64,000 bases of DNA, from positions 42,087,631-42,151,630 of the forward strand of contig NC_092568.1 of assembly GCF_037975245.1 (NCBI RefSeq). The letters run 5' to 3'. Below are positions 37,301 to 52,300 of this stretch, in pieces. A model generated the notes under the pieces. It saw only the letters and a program-made list of their open reading frames with translations. It searched no databases and was not told the origin of the DNA. Positions within the stretch are counted from its first letter, which is position 1, and each line of letters opens with the position of its first letter. This DNA is from Apostichopus japonicus. Taxonomy: Eukaryota; Echinodermata; Holothuroidea; Aspidochirotida; Stichopodidae. Position numbers and translations under genes: made by a program.

Positions 37301-40300
37301 GACCTCCATGAAAAAAGGGTAGAGAACATCTTATCACTCAGGGCTACCAACATACCAAGTTCAAAGTTCAAGCAACTTTTACTTAGAACCAGGCTTGGGG
37401 TAATCGATTACAATCGATTACATTTTTTGAAGTAATCGTAATCGATTACTTTTGTGAAAATTACAAAGTAATCGTAATCGTAATCGATTACAAGGGCAAA
37501 GTAATCGTAATCGTATTACATTTATGATTACAGTGAAATTTGAATGAGAAGGGCAAACTTAGTAGAAAAGATTAAAACTAATTCTTACTATTGGCTTTTA
37601 GTGTGACCAAAGAAGTGTTCCTGCCTCTAGAATTCTCTAGCACAATAAACTTATACTAAGAAGTACTGGGGATTTGATCGCCATATTCAAGGATTTTTTA
37701 TCACCTGAATTATTCTGTTCAATGCTGCCTCTCAGCGTTCACAATCCTTTTGCATACACAACTGGTTGTCTGTTTAATTGTCTGTTCATTCATACTTAGT
37801 AAAGATTCCTAAATCCTATTGGTCCATTCAGGTCAGCTGACCGTGGTTAATCCTGTGAGTAACGCACGGTAAAATTACGGGGCATCAAATTAATAAATCT
37901 TTGGTTATATGTAACCAAAAATGTTTTGTTTTATGATATTTCCCCCACACAAATGGTAGTGTATGAATGAACAGGGTTAATCAACAGTCTAGCGTGCGTT
38001 ACTCACATGATTAATGCATTCCGGGTGTTAATGCTATCGCTGGATGCACTCGGGCTCCGCTACGCTCCGCCCTCGTGCATCGCTTGCATTATCCCCCGAT
38101 CGTGCATTAATCCTGTGAGTAACGCACGCTAGACCGTTGATTAACCCCTTATTTAAATTGTATTTTTTACTGGACTTATGGGTTACACATCTTAAACGTG
38201 TTAAGGCATAAATGTGTAATGCCTGGTAGGAATTGTAGATATACTTCCACAATTTTGTCCATATATACTGTAAATGCCCTTCCTTTGCCCTGTTTCATTG
38301 CCCTATTTCCTGGCAGAGAGTTATATTAAACAGATATGCAGAGGATTGTGCAAGTAACCACAATGTAATCGTGATTGTAATCACGATTACATTACAATGT
38401 AATCGTAATCGATTACTTCAACTTTAGGCTGTAATCATAATCGTAATCGTAATCATACATTCTCAAGTAATCGTAATCGTAATCGACTACATTCAGATGT
38501 AATCGCCCCAAGCCTGCTTAGAACTTGAGATAGCGTGTTTACAAGGTTTTCAGCCTTTGACCTCTGGTGACCTCAAACGACATTAGACTTCCATGAAAAA
38601 CGATAGGAATCATCTGCTCACCAAGAGCTATCCAAAGTACTTAAGTTTAAAGTTCAAGCAACTTTTCTTCTTCAGATATCCTGTTTACAAGGTTTTCAGC
38701 CTTTGACCTTTGGTGACCCACAATGACCTTTGACCTCTATGAAAAAAATAGACAACATCTAATCACACAGGGCTACCAACGCACCAAGTTTAAAGTTCAA
38801 GCAACTTTTATTTCTTGAGATATCATGTTTACAAGGTTTTCAGCCTTTGACCTCTGGTGACCTCAAATGACCTTTGACCTCCATGAAAAACAATACGTAT
38901 CATTTTCTTACCAAGTGCTACCTACATTCCAACTTTCAAATTCAGGCAACTTTTGGTTCATGAGATATCGTGTTTACAAGCCAAGGCATCACATACACAC
39001 ACACACACACACACACGGCCTTCGGCAAGGAATAAAAAATGCTACAGTTTTGCACTCACCAAAGGATACACATACTAGTCTGCAGGTTTAATATTAATTT
39101 TTTACAAGCCAATGCATGTTTACTTCAAACACACACACACACAGGCCATTATGATCACATACAGTAGATTCCTCTTCTATTACCATGTCAATAATCCTTT
39201 AAATTAAGCCATCAGGGACCGCACTTCTAAGAATTAATGAGCTTCTTCTTCCCCCAGAGTCATCAATTTTAAGTCTATTTCATTCAATGTCAATTTGAGT
39301 CATTACAAGTTATTTTTCTGACTCAATTTGACACAGTGATGATAATGTAGTCTGTGTGCTGTCTGTAAGGGAAACCTGCACAAGTTCATTGATGAGTTAA
39401 ACCTTCACTAAATCAATGACATCAGTCAAATCAATATTACCAAAGAAAAATAGGCAACACTGGTCTGAAATACATAGCTTGTTCAAATAATTGCTTGTAC
39501 ATAATAGGTTGAATTGAATTGTGCATATGCATTATTCACACCCTTAATACGGATAGGAAAAGGTCAAACTTAATACTGAAGCCAAGACACTAAATAAGTT
39601 TTTATAAATGCAATCTTCAAACAGAATCCATTGTAATTATACCCTTTGTTCTCTCCTATATGCCTTCGACTCTCCTTTATAGACCTACCATTACCTGAAA
39701 TTGTAATTTGAAGAGGGGGTCATTTTCAATTTTCTTAACTCAAAGTTCCTTTCCCACTTCCCTGCTGTGTCACTTTAAGTGTGTCACTGATCACCGCAAG
39801 CTATATAATAACCATATGATCAAGAGAAGACCAAATAGTCACTAGGATCCTTACTAACCTCCTCCCCTATCACAGTGACTCCTGGGAATCGCTTCGCTAA
39901 CGATGCCACGATACATCTCTGAGCTTTACGGTCAGCTTCCGTCTGTGGGTCTGTCTTGTCCTAATGAAGAGAAAAAGAAAAAAGAAAGTTAAAACTGTAA
40001 TAAATGAAGAATATGACAAAGTCTACTTAAACGATGAGCAAAATATTTACAACATAATTAACAAAGTTTGTGGAAATTTCAAAGCTGTAGTTGGTTTTCA
40101 ATGTCTAGTGGCATTTACTCTACTGTTAATTAGAGAAACAATCAGTTACTTTAGACAACCTTAATCACACCAGAGAACAAGAAAATAAGGCAAAAAGCAT
40201 CAATGATTTTTGACATGACAATAAAACATTATAAAATTTTGGGACACAACAGTTTGTGTATTAATAATCAGTGTATAGTTGCCTATTAATGATTATTCAG

Positions 40301-43300
40301 ATAGTTTTTACCACACAAATACTGAAGTCAGAATGAGAGATATTTCACAAAGTGTGAATGTAGGGAGAGCAGGGAGTCTGTTTCAACTGCCTGCTCAGAT
40401 ACTCAATACAATACAATTTAATGGAGTTGTATAACATTGTTTGCTATGTCAGTTAATACAGTAAATCACACTAATATTTTAGTATGACCTGATCACCATT
40501 CAGCTTTTCACCCGTTTAAAAAAAAAAAAATTAAACTCCTTTTGTACAACTCTCTTTTAGTTTATTTAACATGTAATTTATTGAAAATTATTGTCTCTTA
40601 ATAAAAAATTTCCTCTAGAAATGTGTTAACGTCCTAATAATTAGAAGAAACCGGATGTAACAAAGCACCAATGATACTGTTTAATGTTTATCATACTAGT
40701 GATGCATCACTGTGCAATAACAGAAATATTGACAGGAAAATTCTGAAGTAATTGTGTTTACTTGAAACATTAGAGATTCTAATCAAATATAGACTTGTTG
40801 CAGGTTGATCAAGCAAGTCGATTTCCCCTCAGCCCCCTCAGAGCAGCGACAACGTGAGATGACACTTCTCTGTTTTAATTACACAAGATTCTGAAAAGGA
40901 CAAATGCCAACGTAACAGCTTCTGAATGCATACTGTCCTAAAAATAAAACCTCTGCGCCAAATCGGGTTAAATTTAGAAAACAGAGAAAAAATCAAAATC
41001 TACACACGGTACCAAAATAACTCGGCGTGATGCTAAATATAGCCGCAAGTAAATACGTTGAGCAGGGCAACTCATACAAGCACGATCTCTCTCAATGAAA
41101 TGTGTGGGCCTAAAAATAGCCACGTAATTAGTTTCATTGACGTAACATGCTATTACTATACTGCGGCTAAGTCTGGCTTGTGTGCGTCCATAATAACCGC
41201 TGAGTCACAGGGATAAAAATAATGTCATGTAGTAGAGAGAGAGACGTGAGAGGAACAAAATTGTACATGAAATAAAACCACAGGAGTAAATTCATATGCT
41301 AACAAGTATATATTTATATGGGTGACCTACCTAGGAGGTATTACGACAAAAGGAAATATGTGGGTATTGTGACGAAAGAGGCTGGGAATAAGTACTCAGT
41401 GATGACACTCTCGATGTTACTAGATACGTCAGAGGATTACTACCTGAATTGACAATGGTGATATTACACAGACTGATGATGTCATTGATTTGTTGATATG
41501 AGCAGTATAAGAACAGCGAAAACAATCAGGATCCATGTGAGATGCTATTGATAAATAAATACACAGTTTAGATCATGAGAACTGACTAAATCAATTTCAG
41601 GTACCAATATTTTTTTATGAGCATTTTTTTTTTTTTTGTGGCGAGTGAGTGTAGTCAGATATGTTCTAAGTACGTCCTGAGTAAGAGGCTATTAGATACC
41701 TAATTTAATAGGCCACAGATTGTCATTTCGTAGGTGTGACTGGCTAGAACTCTCAGAACAGCTGTCAGAAGTCACAACAGTTGGGCTGATATTTGGAAAT
41801 TTAAGTCAGATCAGTGAGTGTAGTCAGCTATGTTCTAAGTACAGTACCTCCTGAGTAAGAGGCCATGATTATACCTAATTTAATAGGTCACATATTTTAA
41901 TTTCTGTAGGTGTGACTGGCTAGAACTCCCAGAACAGCTGTCAAAACAGTTGAGTTGATGTTTGGTAATTTAGGTCAGATAATTTATGGCAAGTTTCATT
42001 TGCATATATCAAAAGGCAAAGACTTGCTATATGAAATGCTCAAGAATGAACTTTGTAATAGCAATTCCTGTGGTTAATTTATCCATCACATCAACCCACC
42101 CTTCCCAACAACAGAAACAGTATAAAGTATGCAAGTTTAACATTGTACTCACTTTAACCTGTAGCCACATTGTTGTTGAAGGTACAACTGAAACAACAAA
42201 CTCATATTTTTGGGAGGTAAAAACCACTTTGAGAGATGAAATACAGAAGAAGTGTTGAAGGTATCACTGCTCTGTGTAACAAACCTATAACCTATACAAT
42301 ACTGCAAAGCAAAGCATTGATTTATAATTGCTATCAGAAACACGGCTTAGATGAAGCGATTGATTAACTGCATCAAAAACGTTTGAAAAAGTTGCTTTGA
42401 TTAATTACATACTGTAAGTTGGAAAGAGGGATGGAATTATCCAACCAAATGTAAAGGAGCTATCACATTAAAAGCACAGTTTATCATCACATTCAGCAGC
42501 TAGAAAATATTGTGGTCATGAAAATTGAAAGAATTTTAGCAAAATAACAAAGTTTTACAGGTAGGATTAAGTTTATATTACTGTAAAGGATACTAATAGC
42601 CTATGGAACTGCTTCTGTTAATTCATGTTTAAACTGTCAATAGACACCTTTTGACTTTATCAATAAGAACAATTTGAACTGAAGATAATGAAGTAAAAGT
42701 AGAGTAATAGTATTCCTACTTCCAGCAAATATCAAACAAGGATCTTAGGAAACCATTCCTTTCAAATTAAGAAGATATTAAACCATGGGCATACAAGAAA
42801 TGAACGATGTAGACACTTTGGGTGGTAGAATGAGAAGGGCATTGACTGGAGAGGTCTGGGCATAGAGGGCGTAGTGTTAAAAGGTTGCCAGTTCATTTTA
42901 GACACGGTAGAGCAAGAGTGCTGAGGTTGTGGGGAGACAGGTAAGTGAGGAGCGAAGTAAATACTCTTTCAATTTCATAATTTATCTGTTAGCAACTGCA
43001 CACATTTTACTAAAATACATAACCTCATTTAACCATTCAAATTTCTTTAAGCACTGTACACTAATTTCACTACAGTATGAAAAGTCAATATCTGACTGCA
43101 TCCAAAAGACTCTAGTTTGTAACAGTTTCCATTCTGTCATTTTTGCATCAAACGTCAGTCACTAAAGACATTATATTACTACAGTAGATTATCACCCTTT
43201 GTTATCATAGAACAATAAATAATTATTATGTTGTGCAGCATCCCAAATCTTTGATCAAAGAAGGTTCACTTTCCATAGAGAGAACACATGCTAAAAACAT

Positions 43301-46300
43301 TACTGAACATAATTAATGTGCATATAATAAATAATAAATGTACATTTCAAAAAATGTAGGTTGAGAAGCAAGCTGTAGGTGGCGATATTTGATTAGGTTC
43401 ATTACTTGGGCAAGAAGAAGTGAAGTACTCTTTAAAAGATCCGTAGAAATTTGTCTCTGGCCACGAACTAGAGATCTCTAAATAGCAACAAACTTATGCA
43501 AAACCACAGTCGTTTGAGTGCCAGTCGTGATACAAACTATTATACACATGATAGGATATAACTGTACTGTAAGTGAAAGGATAGTTGAACTTTATCTCAC
43601 CCTCTTACACTTTAGAAGGTAGATTGCATACTGTGTATTAATGCAGTTTGATGTACGTATAGCTCAGGGATTTCACTCCTCCATTTCTTCATACCAAGCT
43701 TTTGAATAGTTAGAATAGTTGACTAGTTAGAATGAAAATTTCCACCCAACCCCATATCTTTGCTTTCTCAACATTTGATGAGGTTTGTTTTCTTTCATTT
43801 AGCTACAGAAGATTATTCCTTTCTTGTCACATAAAACTGATACATTAATACTTCACTTTCAAATGATTCAAGACTTGTCCCAAATATGCTGCTTGTTACA
43901 AGCCTCTATAACTTGCTGGCAATTTAAAGTGGCGGGGGGTGTTTGTGGGGGGGGGGTGAGAGTGAAGAGAGTGAATTATCCCAATACCCCAAGATCCGAA
44001 CTAGGCTAACTATGTTTCTAGCTTGGATTATAAATATGGAGGTAGTGAGGAACTTAAAAGCAGGCTGTTTTTGCTTTTTTTTAAACTGGAAATTTTGAAA
44101 GAGATTTGTTCAGGTTGCATTCCATGACATTGTCAGGATTTTGCTATGTAAGGTGTTTTCGTACCCAATTGGACACAAATCAGCACATACTAGTGATATT
44201 AATTTACAGAGGGCTTGCATAAATGTTAATCGGTTTAATTATGTGCTCTTTCTGCATCAGGATTCATATCATTTAAATAGTAGAAGATAATCTCCCAACT
44301 GTAACCACAAGTCCTGCAGCCATCAAAATGTATGTGCTCCAAACACCCACAATACCTGGGAGAGAACTAAATCTAAACTTTATATCTATGAATCTAAACA
44401 CAAATAAACAGAAACTAATGTTACCACTCCGTCCTGTATACTGTACCCTTCAGATGAACCCACTGATTTCTTAATGAATGACCTGGTCAGGTACTGTAAC
44501 TGACACCCACAGTACTGTACCTGTACAGATCAGAACTGATAAATATTACTAAACGACAAAAACCAAGAAATGCTCAGACTCCCACCTACCTACCACTCTG
44601 GTAAACATACTGATGTCATATCAAAGAAACAGACCTGGTTAAGTAACTGACACCCAAATAGTACTTCACCATCAAATTAGAATAGAAAAATAATAATACC
44701 AAACCTCTATTAAGAATACTGTTAATGACACTGCACACTAACAGAAACCAGTGTTTTCAGTTCTGATCCTGCACAACGACCCTTCATTCACAGATCATCT
44801 CTCAAAGCCGCTATTCAACTTGAGGGTTTGACCAATTTAGAATGCCATTCCTGGCCACGATATGCTATTCCAAATATTTTACTATATGGCTTACAATTCA
44901 TACGCATTTGCCGCACAAAGCCAGCTCAGCCTCAGCTGATGATATCACAAGTTGCCACGACAACTACTACAGTGACGTCAATTGCTCCCAAAATAATATC
45001 GCCTCTTAGGTGGAGAAGGCTCGCTTTTTCGATCTATCTCCTCGCAAAAGAAGACCCGGATGGCTAAAAATGAAGACAAGATTAAAACCTGTTGGGAATG
45101 AATCTGTTGCCAAAAATACACTGATACAAGACAATGATACTGCACTGACGAAGACAACGACATGCATAGCTTTAAGAAGCTAGAATGACAAAGAAAGAGA
45201 AAAATGCTCTGAAGGAGTGCTCAGTAATGAATTGAGGAGCATAATTACAAGAAAGAAACCTTTTAGAGATTAAAACTAGAGATACTGCAAAAGCTGAGAC
45301 TGAAGAAGGCAACCATTACATTTAGTAAGAGTGTGCCTATATATACGTAGTAGTATTGTAGTGACACGGCTGTAGACATGTGAAACCTTTAGTACAAAGT
45401 ATATTTAGAATTTAGCAATATAGGTGACATCGTCATCACTATGTAGCAGTGAGGAGCTTGCAAGGAGCTGCTGAATGATACATCATATTGTCTACTGTTA
45501 CAACATGAACAAAATGAATATTTAACAACAGCAACGAGGTTCTTTGCTAGTACAGTTATTACGGAGTATTATAAGTGTAGCTGCAATGGTATGCTTTCAG
45601 GACACACACATATATAGGACTAATGTATTTACAGTTAAGTTAAACAACATAAACTTAAAATTAGTGAAAGAAATATGTAGGAATCTCAATTTTTCCACCT
45701 GCCTCCTTCTATCATCCTCCCCCCTCCTCAACCAAACTTAATTATCGCACCCTTACCTTCCCCACCCCCACCTTCTCCCACCCTCACCTTCCCCCACCCT
45801 TACCTGCCCCCACCCTGACCTTCACACACATGACACCACAAACCCCATATATTCAGTGTTAACAAATGTAAATTAATGTTTAGATGCAACTTGCAAGGCC
45901 TGGGAAGTGCCATTTCCAGTGATCTGGGAAGCATTTTCTGCCAAAATTTTCGTGCCCGCTACGTGCCAACCTATGGTGGCGCTCCGCTTAGATAGTGGGC
46001 CTGATCATGAAAGGGCCCCCAAACTATTCTGGCCTCGGCCCCTCACAAGCTTAACCCCCCTGGTAATATTAGTCTTAGTGGTAGAAGTAACTACAGTGGA
46101 AGTAGTAGTAGTAGTAGTAGAAGTAACAGTAGTCTTAGCACTAGTATTAGTACTAATTATTATTATTATTATTAGTAGTAACAGTACTAGTTGTAGTATT
46201 AGTAGTTTAAGTAATAGTAGTAGTAGTAGTTGTACTAGTAGTAGTATTTAGTAGAAGTAGTAGTAGTAAAAGTTGATTTAGCATTACTTATTATTATTAG

Positions 46301-49300
46301 TAGCAGTATAGTAACCGTACTATTAGTTTTTGAAGTAATAGTACAGTAGTAGTTGTCGTAGGAATAGTTGTAGAAGTAGTAGAAGTATTTAGTAACATCA
46401 GTAATAGTACTAATAATAGTACTGTGGCAAGAGTAGTAGTAGTAGTTACAGTAGTTGTAAAAGAAGTAGTAGCAGCAGTAGCACAGTAGTAGTAGCAGAG
46501 GTACCTTATAGCAGTAATAGTAGTACAGTAGTACCTTTTGAAGTAGTAGTTGTACAAGTAGTAGAAGAAGTAGTAGTCCCAGAAGTAGTAGTAGTAGTTG
46601 AAGTAATAGTAGTAGTAGTAGTAGCAGTAGTTCGTAGTAGCAGCAGCAGTAGAAGTATTAGTAGTACTAGCAGTAGTAGTAGCCACTTGTACCATGGAGG
46701 GATGAATTAAGGTTTTCTTTAAAGCATTTGAACTACAGTAGCCATTTTACTGGCTGTCAGAAAAACTCTTCAGATTATTACATATCTAAACTTTGGAATG
46801 TGTTACTTATACATGATGTACATCATATTTATTTGACTTGCTAGTTAACTTTTTGATTTGTGTTTTTGTTCCTCCCTTCTATTTCAGCTTGAAAGTTGGT
46901 TGATTTAAGTAATATTTGTATAACATATTTCTTTAGCTGTAATAGACACTCATAGAAACTCCCAGTTTATATTATAAATGGTTGGAATTAATCTCCAATT
47001 TGTGTGACTGAGCCTGCCATTGCAACAGAGAATTACACATACTGTCCTTTATAGATACTGAATTATACAACAATTTAAAATGATATCTCTTGATATCACT
47101 TTGATTTGGACCTAGGTTCAAATGAAATATCACCTCTTTATTCATATCACTTTTGGATGTATACTGAAAGTTCCCACGCTTTTACACTAATGAAATTCCA
47201 GACCTTTTCAAGATAAAAAATGTGTTACGGATCACAATGAGGCCTATACTTAAGCCTAACAGTTCCTTTGGTTAATTTATTCATGGGAACAAGGATATTG
47301 AAAGCGCTATAAACCTCACACATGACATGATATTGCCATAACTTTTCACCAGGGCTTGATTTATGCTGTTTATCTCACATTTCTGAAGGAAAAAAAACAT
47401 TGCTAGCCTACAGTAAGTCATATCATATTTAAGAAGAGGTGTTCAAATGAGGAATCTTCCAGACCATAAGTGCAAAATTCAAGGACTTTCAAGACCTAGA
47501 AATGTAGTTTTCTTTCCCTTCTTTTCCTGTCTCCAGACCTTGTGGGAACCATACATACTTTCGAGGTCCTAAGATTATGCTATGCACATATATATGAGAC
47601 AATCCTAATAGGACAAGTACAACATGGGTGGATCATATAAATGTTAAGTAGTACAGATAAACTATTACACTATATATGCAAAACTGCACACTGTAGATCC
47701 ATGGGTGCAGGATAGGTGTATGGATAGTACATAACATGTGTACACTATACGGGTGGATCTTTACAATATAGTATGCACAGTAGCCTACATGCTCTGATTG
47801 GTACTGTATACAGTAGTACACTGATCTGTACACTACTGTACATGAGAGGATCTCAATTTTATTGTTGAGCTATATGCATTATAATGTATCATGTAGAGTT
47901 GTAGACATTAACATCCTGGGTGGATCATCTATCAACTGCTGTATATGGATGAATCTGCATGATATGTACACAAATGAATCCTTTACTATATAATACCTGC
48001 TGTATAGAATGTGAGTGCAACATCCTATGTTTGTGCAATAATTGGGTGAAACATTATGCCCAATGTACACATACCTGTAGCCTACAGTAATGATTTGGAT
48101 CCCTGTACAGTATATATATATACCCTGATATACCAGTCAATTACAAGATTCTCATTACCTTTGGTACTGTACAATGTGTGTATACATGTATACTGTTAAA
48201 TATGCATCGCTGAGTGCATACTGCACACAATGTTAATGAAACATTTATGTCATTCATACGTTCCAACAATATCACAACATAACATGTTTTCATTTCTTTG
48301 CATATATGTTTCTACATGAAGTACATTTATAACTTATATAATATCATTGTATCCTGCTAAGGTAAAAAAAAAAAAAATATGACATCAATGGTTTCAGTAA
48401 TTTATCACACCTTCTTTTACTGGATTGAAAGAAATTCACAGCATATGGAAGGGAAAAAGGAGTACTTAAATGAACTTTGATTTCATATCTACAACCCTTA
48501 TCATCATGTTCATAACAACAAAGAGAAATGTTTTTACACATGAGCTAACTAATTCATGCATCTTCCATTCCATATAGAATATGCAACTGCTCGCAAAGTA
48601 TAATAGAGCTCAGTGTCATTAATTACTAGAATCTGCAGGTACTGTAATTTGCATATTTCTCAGAGAACCATAATACCTCAATTATCCAAGATGACAACTT
48701 AAATATTCAGTTCCTCCCAAGTAATACAATAATAATGTAAATCATTTACAACTATTATATCAAAGTCAATTTAGTGTGTCCCGGTTTTGTTCAATGTTGA
48801 CAATCAAGACACCTTCTTCAAGAATGTTTATATTCCAGTTCAGGAAATGACATCTCCTTCATAGGTATAAATTATTTGCTAAGGATGCATTTATCCAAGA
48901 GGTTGCAGCAGCAGCCATTACTCCGAGCATTGCGAGCATTGCGTGGGTGGGCGACAGGGTGAAAAACAATCTAACGGTACTAGGAAAGATTGGCAAGAAA
49001 CTGGAAAGCTTTTTGTCCCTCTTCCATTTCCTTAAAATGTCAGCTGCAAGATACAAATAGACTGGCCTCATTTCTATCATTCAGAAACAAGTTGGTCTCA
49101 CAGCTAAACGTGGGAAAGAATAGGAACATTAAAAGATATTTGGAAGCAATCAAAAAAAAACTTCAAAAACAAAAACATAAACAGACTGTACATAGGCTAT
49201 GCAATGATTTTCTGATGGTTTGCAAAATAAATCTATTCTTAGATATATGTTGACACAAACAGTTCAATTTAATTCTATTTAATGCAGGTTAATTTGAAAT

Positions 49301-52300
49301 ATAATAAAGAATATATTCATCATCATCATCATCATCATCAGCAGCAGCAGATGCACAGTTGCATTAGATTTAATGGCTTAAATTCAACTGCCGGAATTGA
49401 TACAGTACAGGCAAAATTTCCAACATTTAAATGTTGAAATCGTCACAGTCAGATCATTCAGGATATGATGAGGGCCATGCACCTATGGAAGGAGTCAAAT
49501 GGAAGTTATTCTGAGGAATCAAGCACCACTATTATACTCATTTCCAATTTCCTATACTGACTGGCTAACCCCTCAATTTTTCCAGGGAGTGGTCTACAGT
49601 ATGGAGTCTGTGATGTCATCTTCACAGATGTTGTTCACAAGCTCTACTTCCCGTTTATTATGTGCTTGTTACTTTAACCTTGAAATCTTTGGTATGTTTG
49701 TTTAGCTGTCAATGTTATCTATCTTTAGAACATCATCAAAATGAAGCTTTTTTTTTGTAAAAATATTGTTTTCCTCTCTGAGTAAGTAAGTTACATTTTA
49801 GAAAGAAAAACCAAAAAACATTTTTGTGTGGATTTACAATGATGCTATCATCAGTCATGCATTTGCAAGATGCATATTTTACAGAATATTACCAAATTTG
49901 AAAAATCTTTGCCATGCAAAGTGCTATGAGGATGTTGGTTGGACCTTACGATTTATTCTTTTAAAGAACTTTCCAGCAGTTTTGGTCAGTAATCAACATT
50001 AACTAACCAACACAAGTAATATTGTTGGCTATATCCAGCTAGCTTCATTTCTAAACTAAAAAAAATTCTGGTGCTGTGGCTGAGTGGATAAAGGTGGTGG
50101 CATTTGAAGCAATGAGGCTTAGCAATTGGGAGGTTCAGAGTTGGATACCGGGCCGGATCATAGACAGGTGGGTTTTTCATCCAGGAGCAATCTACCATTT
50201 TCCCATCTGAAATGACATTCTAAATTGAAACAGATTCCAAATTTGAGTTAAAATGTTGAATTGAAAGCCACCCTTGCAGTTGCTTAAGCATTGTAAAAAT
50301 AACTGCTGATTATTATTTTTATAAACTGCATAGGAATAGTATTTGAAACCTGATCAGGCTAAACTTGACAAGGAGACCCACTGACCATGTCCGGTCATGT
50401 CTGTCATTATTCTGAAGGCACAAACCTACAATTTCAATGTTTCAGGATAATCTGACATGGATCTCTTACTGGTTATTACCAGCAATTGGCTAGGTAGATG
50501 GGAAGGTGCAATAGCAGAGTCCAGACATGTGAGAGAGGATTGCAGTAAATCCTTTAATTTACTTTATCAAGCATGTTCTCCTACAATTCAGCAGCCTTTG
50601 CAGAGGCAAACATTAAAACATTTAACATCTCAACCAAGCACAGTACTGTATCATTGCTGGTTTTACACTGTTGCAGTAAAAGTACATTTATTAATTATTA
50701 TATTGTATTATCAGTAAACTTGTACAAACATGACCGTACATAAGGCACAGATGGTGCGCTTGTAAAACATTTCAGTCATTTCTTCTGGACTAAATTTTTA
50801 TTTCCTCTAGATATCTGCTGGTAATATTGATCAATGCAAATGGCCTTTCACACTTATGTGCATGTATGTACAGTAATGCATATTGAGAGACACACCCTTA
50901 CTTATCATTCGACTGATTGTCTGTGAAAGAAGTGATGAACAATTTAACAACCTGATATTAACTACTATACTAATCATCAATGGCTATATCTCATGAAGAA
51001 GTAACATGCATAATTACACACTAACAATTATGCAAATATGTTGCCATTTGACATGTACATGTGCAGTTAATTGTTACATTTTTAATCTTTAAGTACTAAG
51101 GTACAGTATCTATAGTAACATACTGCACTTAAGATACTGTAGGTGTGAAGGAGTTTTAAAGGAAGTAAGCAAATCCAAAGTATCTTTGTGATTATGAAAC
51201 CAATAGGATATGGGGAGTAGAGGTGTGGGGAGGGGGGTAGGGAACCAGAAGGAAAAAATGAAGCATAAGTTGAAAAAGCTGGATCCCTGTGAGAGCAATG
51301 GAGGCCTACTGCACCACACGCATTGTCTTTGAACTTTATGTCTGTTTCTTGTAACTCTGGTGACAAAAAATTATTTATCCATATTTTATAGGTGTTACTT
51401 ATACAACATTTGGGACAAAATACATCATATCTACAAAGTTTGAAGTTGTTACACTTTAAAGAAGTGAACTTTCACAGAGCTAAACTTTGGCCAAATGACA
51501 TTTTGCGAGATTAAGTGACATAGCAAAAACTGAAATAGCAGCTGGTTACACATAAAGTATTTGACATAAACTCATAAAAACATTTATACATATTCACCTT
51601 TGTACGGCTTACAATGTTTAGACTAAAATCTCCAGTTTATCTTCAATCCTGTCAGACAATGTCAAATCTGAAACCTCCTGATAAAACAGTTAACTTGCTC
51701 AAGGTTACCTAATTTATGAGTGTGAAGGTCATTGGTAGGTACCTGTTGCTGTTTGTCGTCCTAGACTTTGCTGTATATAACAATCAACAGGGATTAAAAA
51801 AACTACTTCCCATGGTAATAAACTTACAGTGCTGTCTACTGTAACTGAGTGCTACAGCTTACCACCCTCACAGGGTACTGCATGAAGAATCTTTGAAAGG
51901 GCTATTGTCATATATATATGCAAAAGAAAAAATTACTGCCAACCATCATGCCACATCTCAAAATAATGTATGAAAGATATTGAATATATGTGCTCATGGG
52001 CAGCGATCATGGGGGGGACATGTCCTCCCAATATTTCAGGCGGGGGGATATAGTATCTAATATCCCCTCCAATATTTGGTGGCATAGATTTTTTGTATGG
52101 CTATAAATAGAAAATAATGCGTGAGATTATTTATCCAAATCATATTTGGCGGTGGCTAAAACTTCATCCAACACATACTGCATGAGGTGGTCATTTCTGT
52201 GACCTGTGACCGTATAGCATGTTGTCACTCATGATTATTATCATAATGTCTGTACATCTCTTGTGTATGAGTGTAAGTACGTGCAATCATGTATATTATC

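Larger units (their letters stand above)
37250..39145. repeat. GACCTTTGACC repeat, tandem units of about 145 bp, split by a hAT-like element
   Basis: GGTTTTCAGCCTTTGACC occurs at about 38548, 38694 and 38839, alongside GAGATATCATGTTTACAAG and CAAGTTTAAAGTTCAAGCAA. CA runs end the block (38995-39016, 39129-39142). The block is interrupted at 37390-38516. Confidence 0.75.

Noticed and set aside
45907-46695. Val/Ser-rich and Tyr/Thr-rich frames on both strands
   Set aside because: Low-complexity triplet tract; translation of repeated AGT or TAC.
50070-50160. tRNA gene
   Set aside because: Good A box but degenerate B box, no clean cloverleaf by eye, and a SINE-type tail follows.
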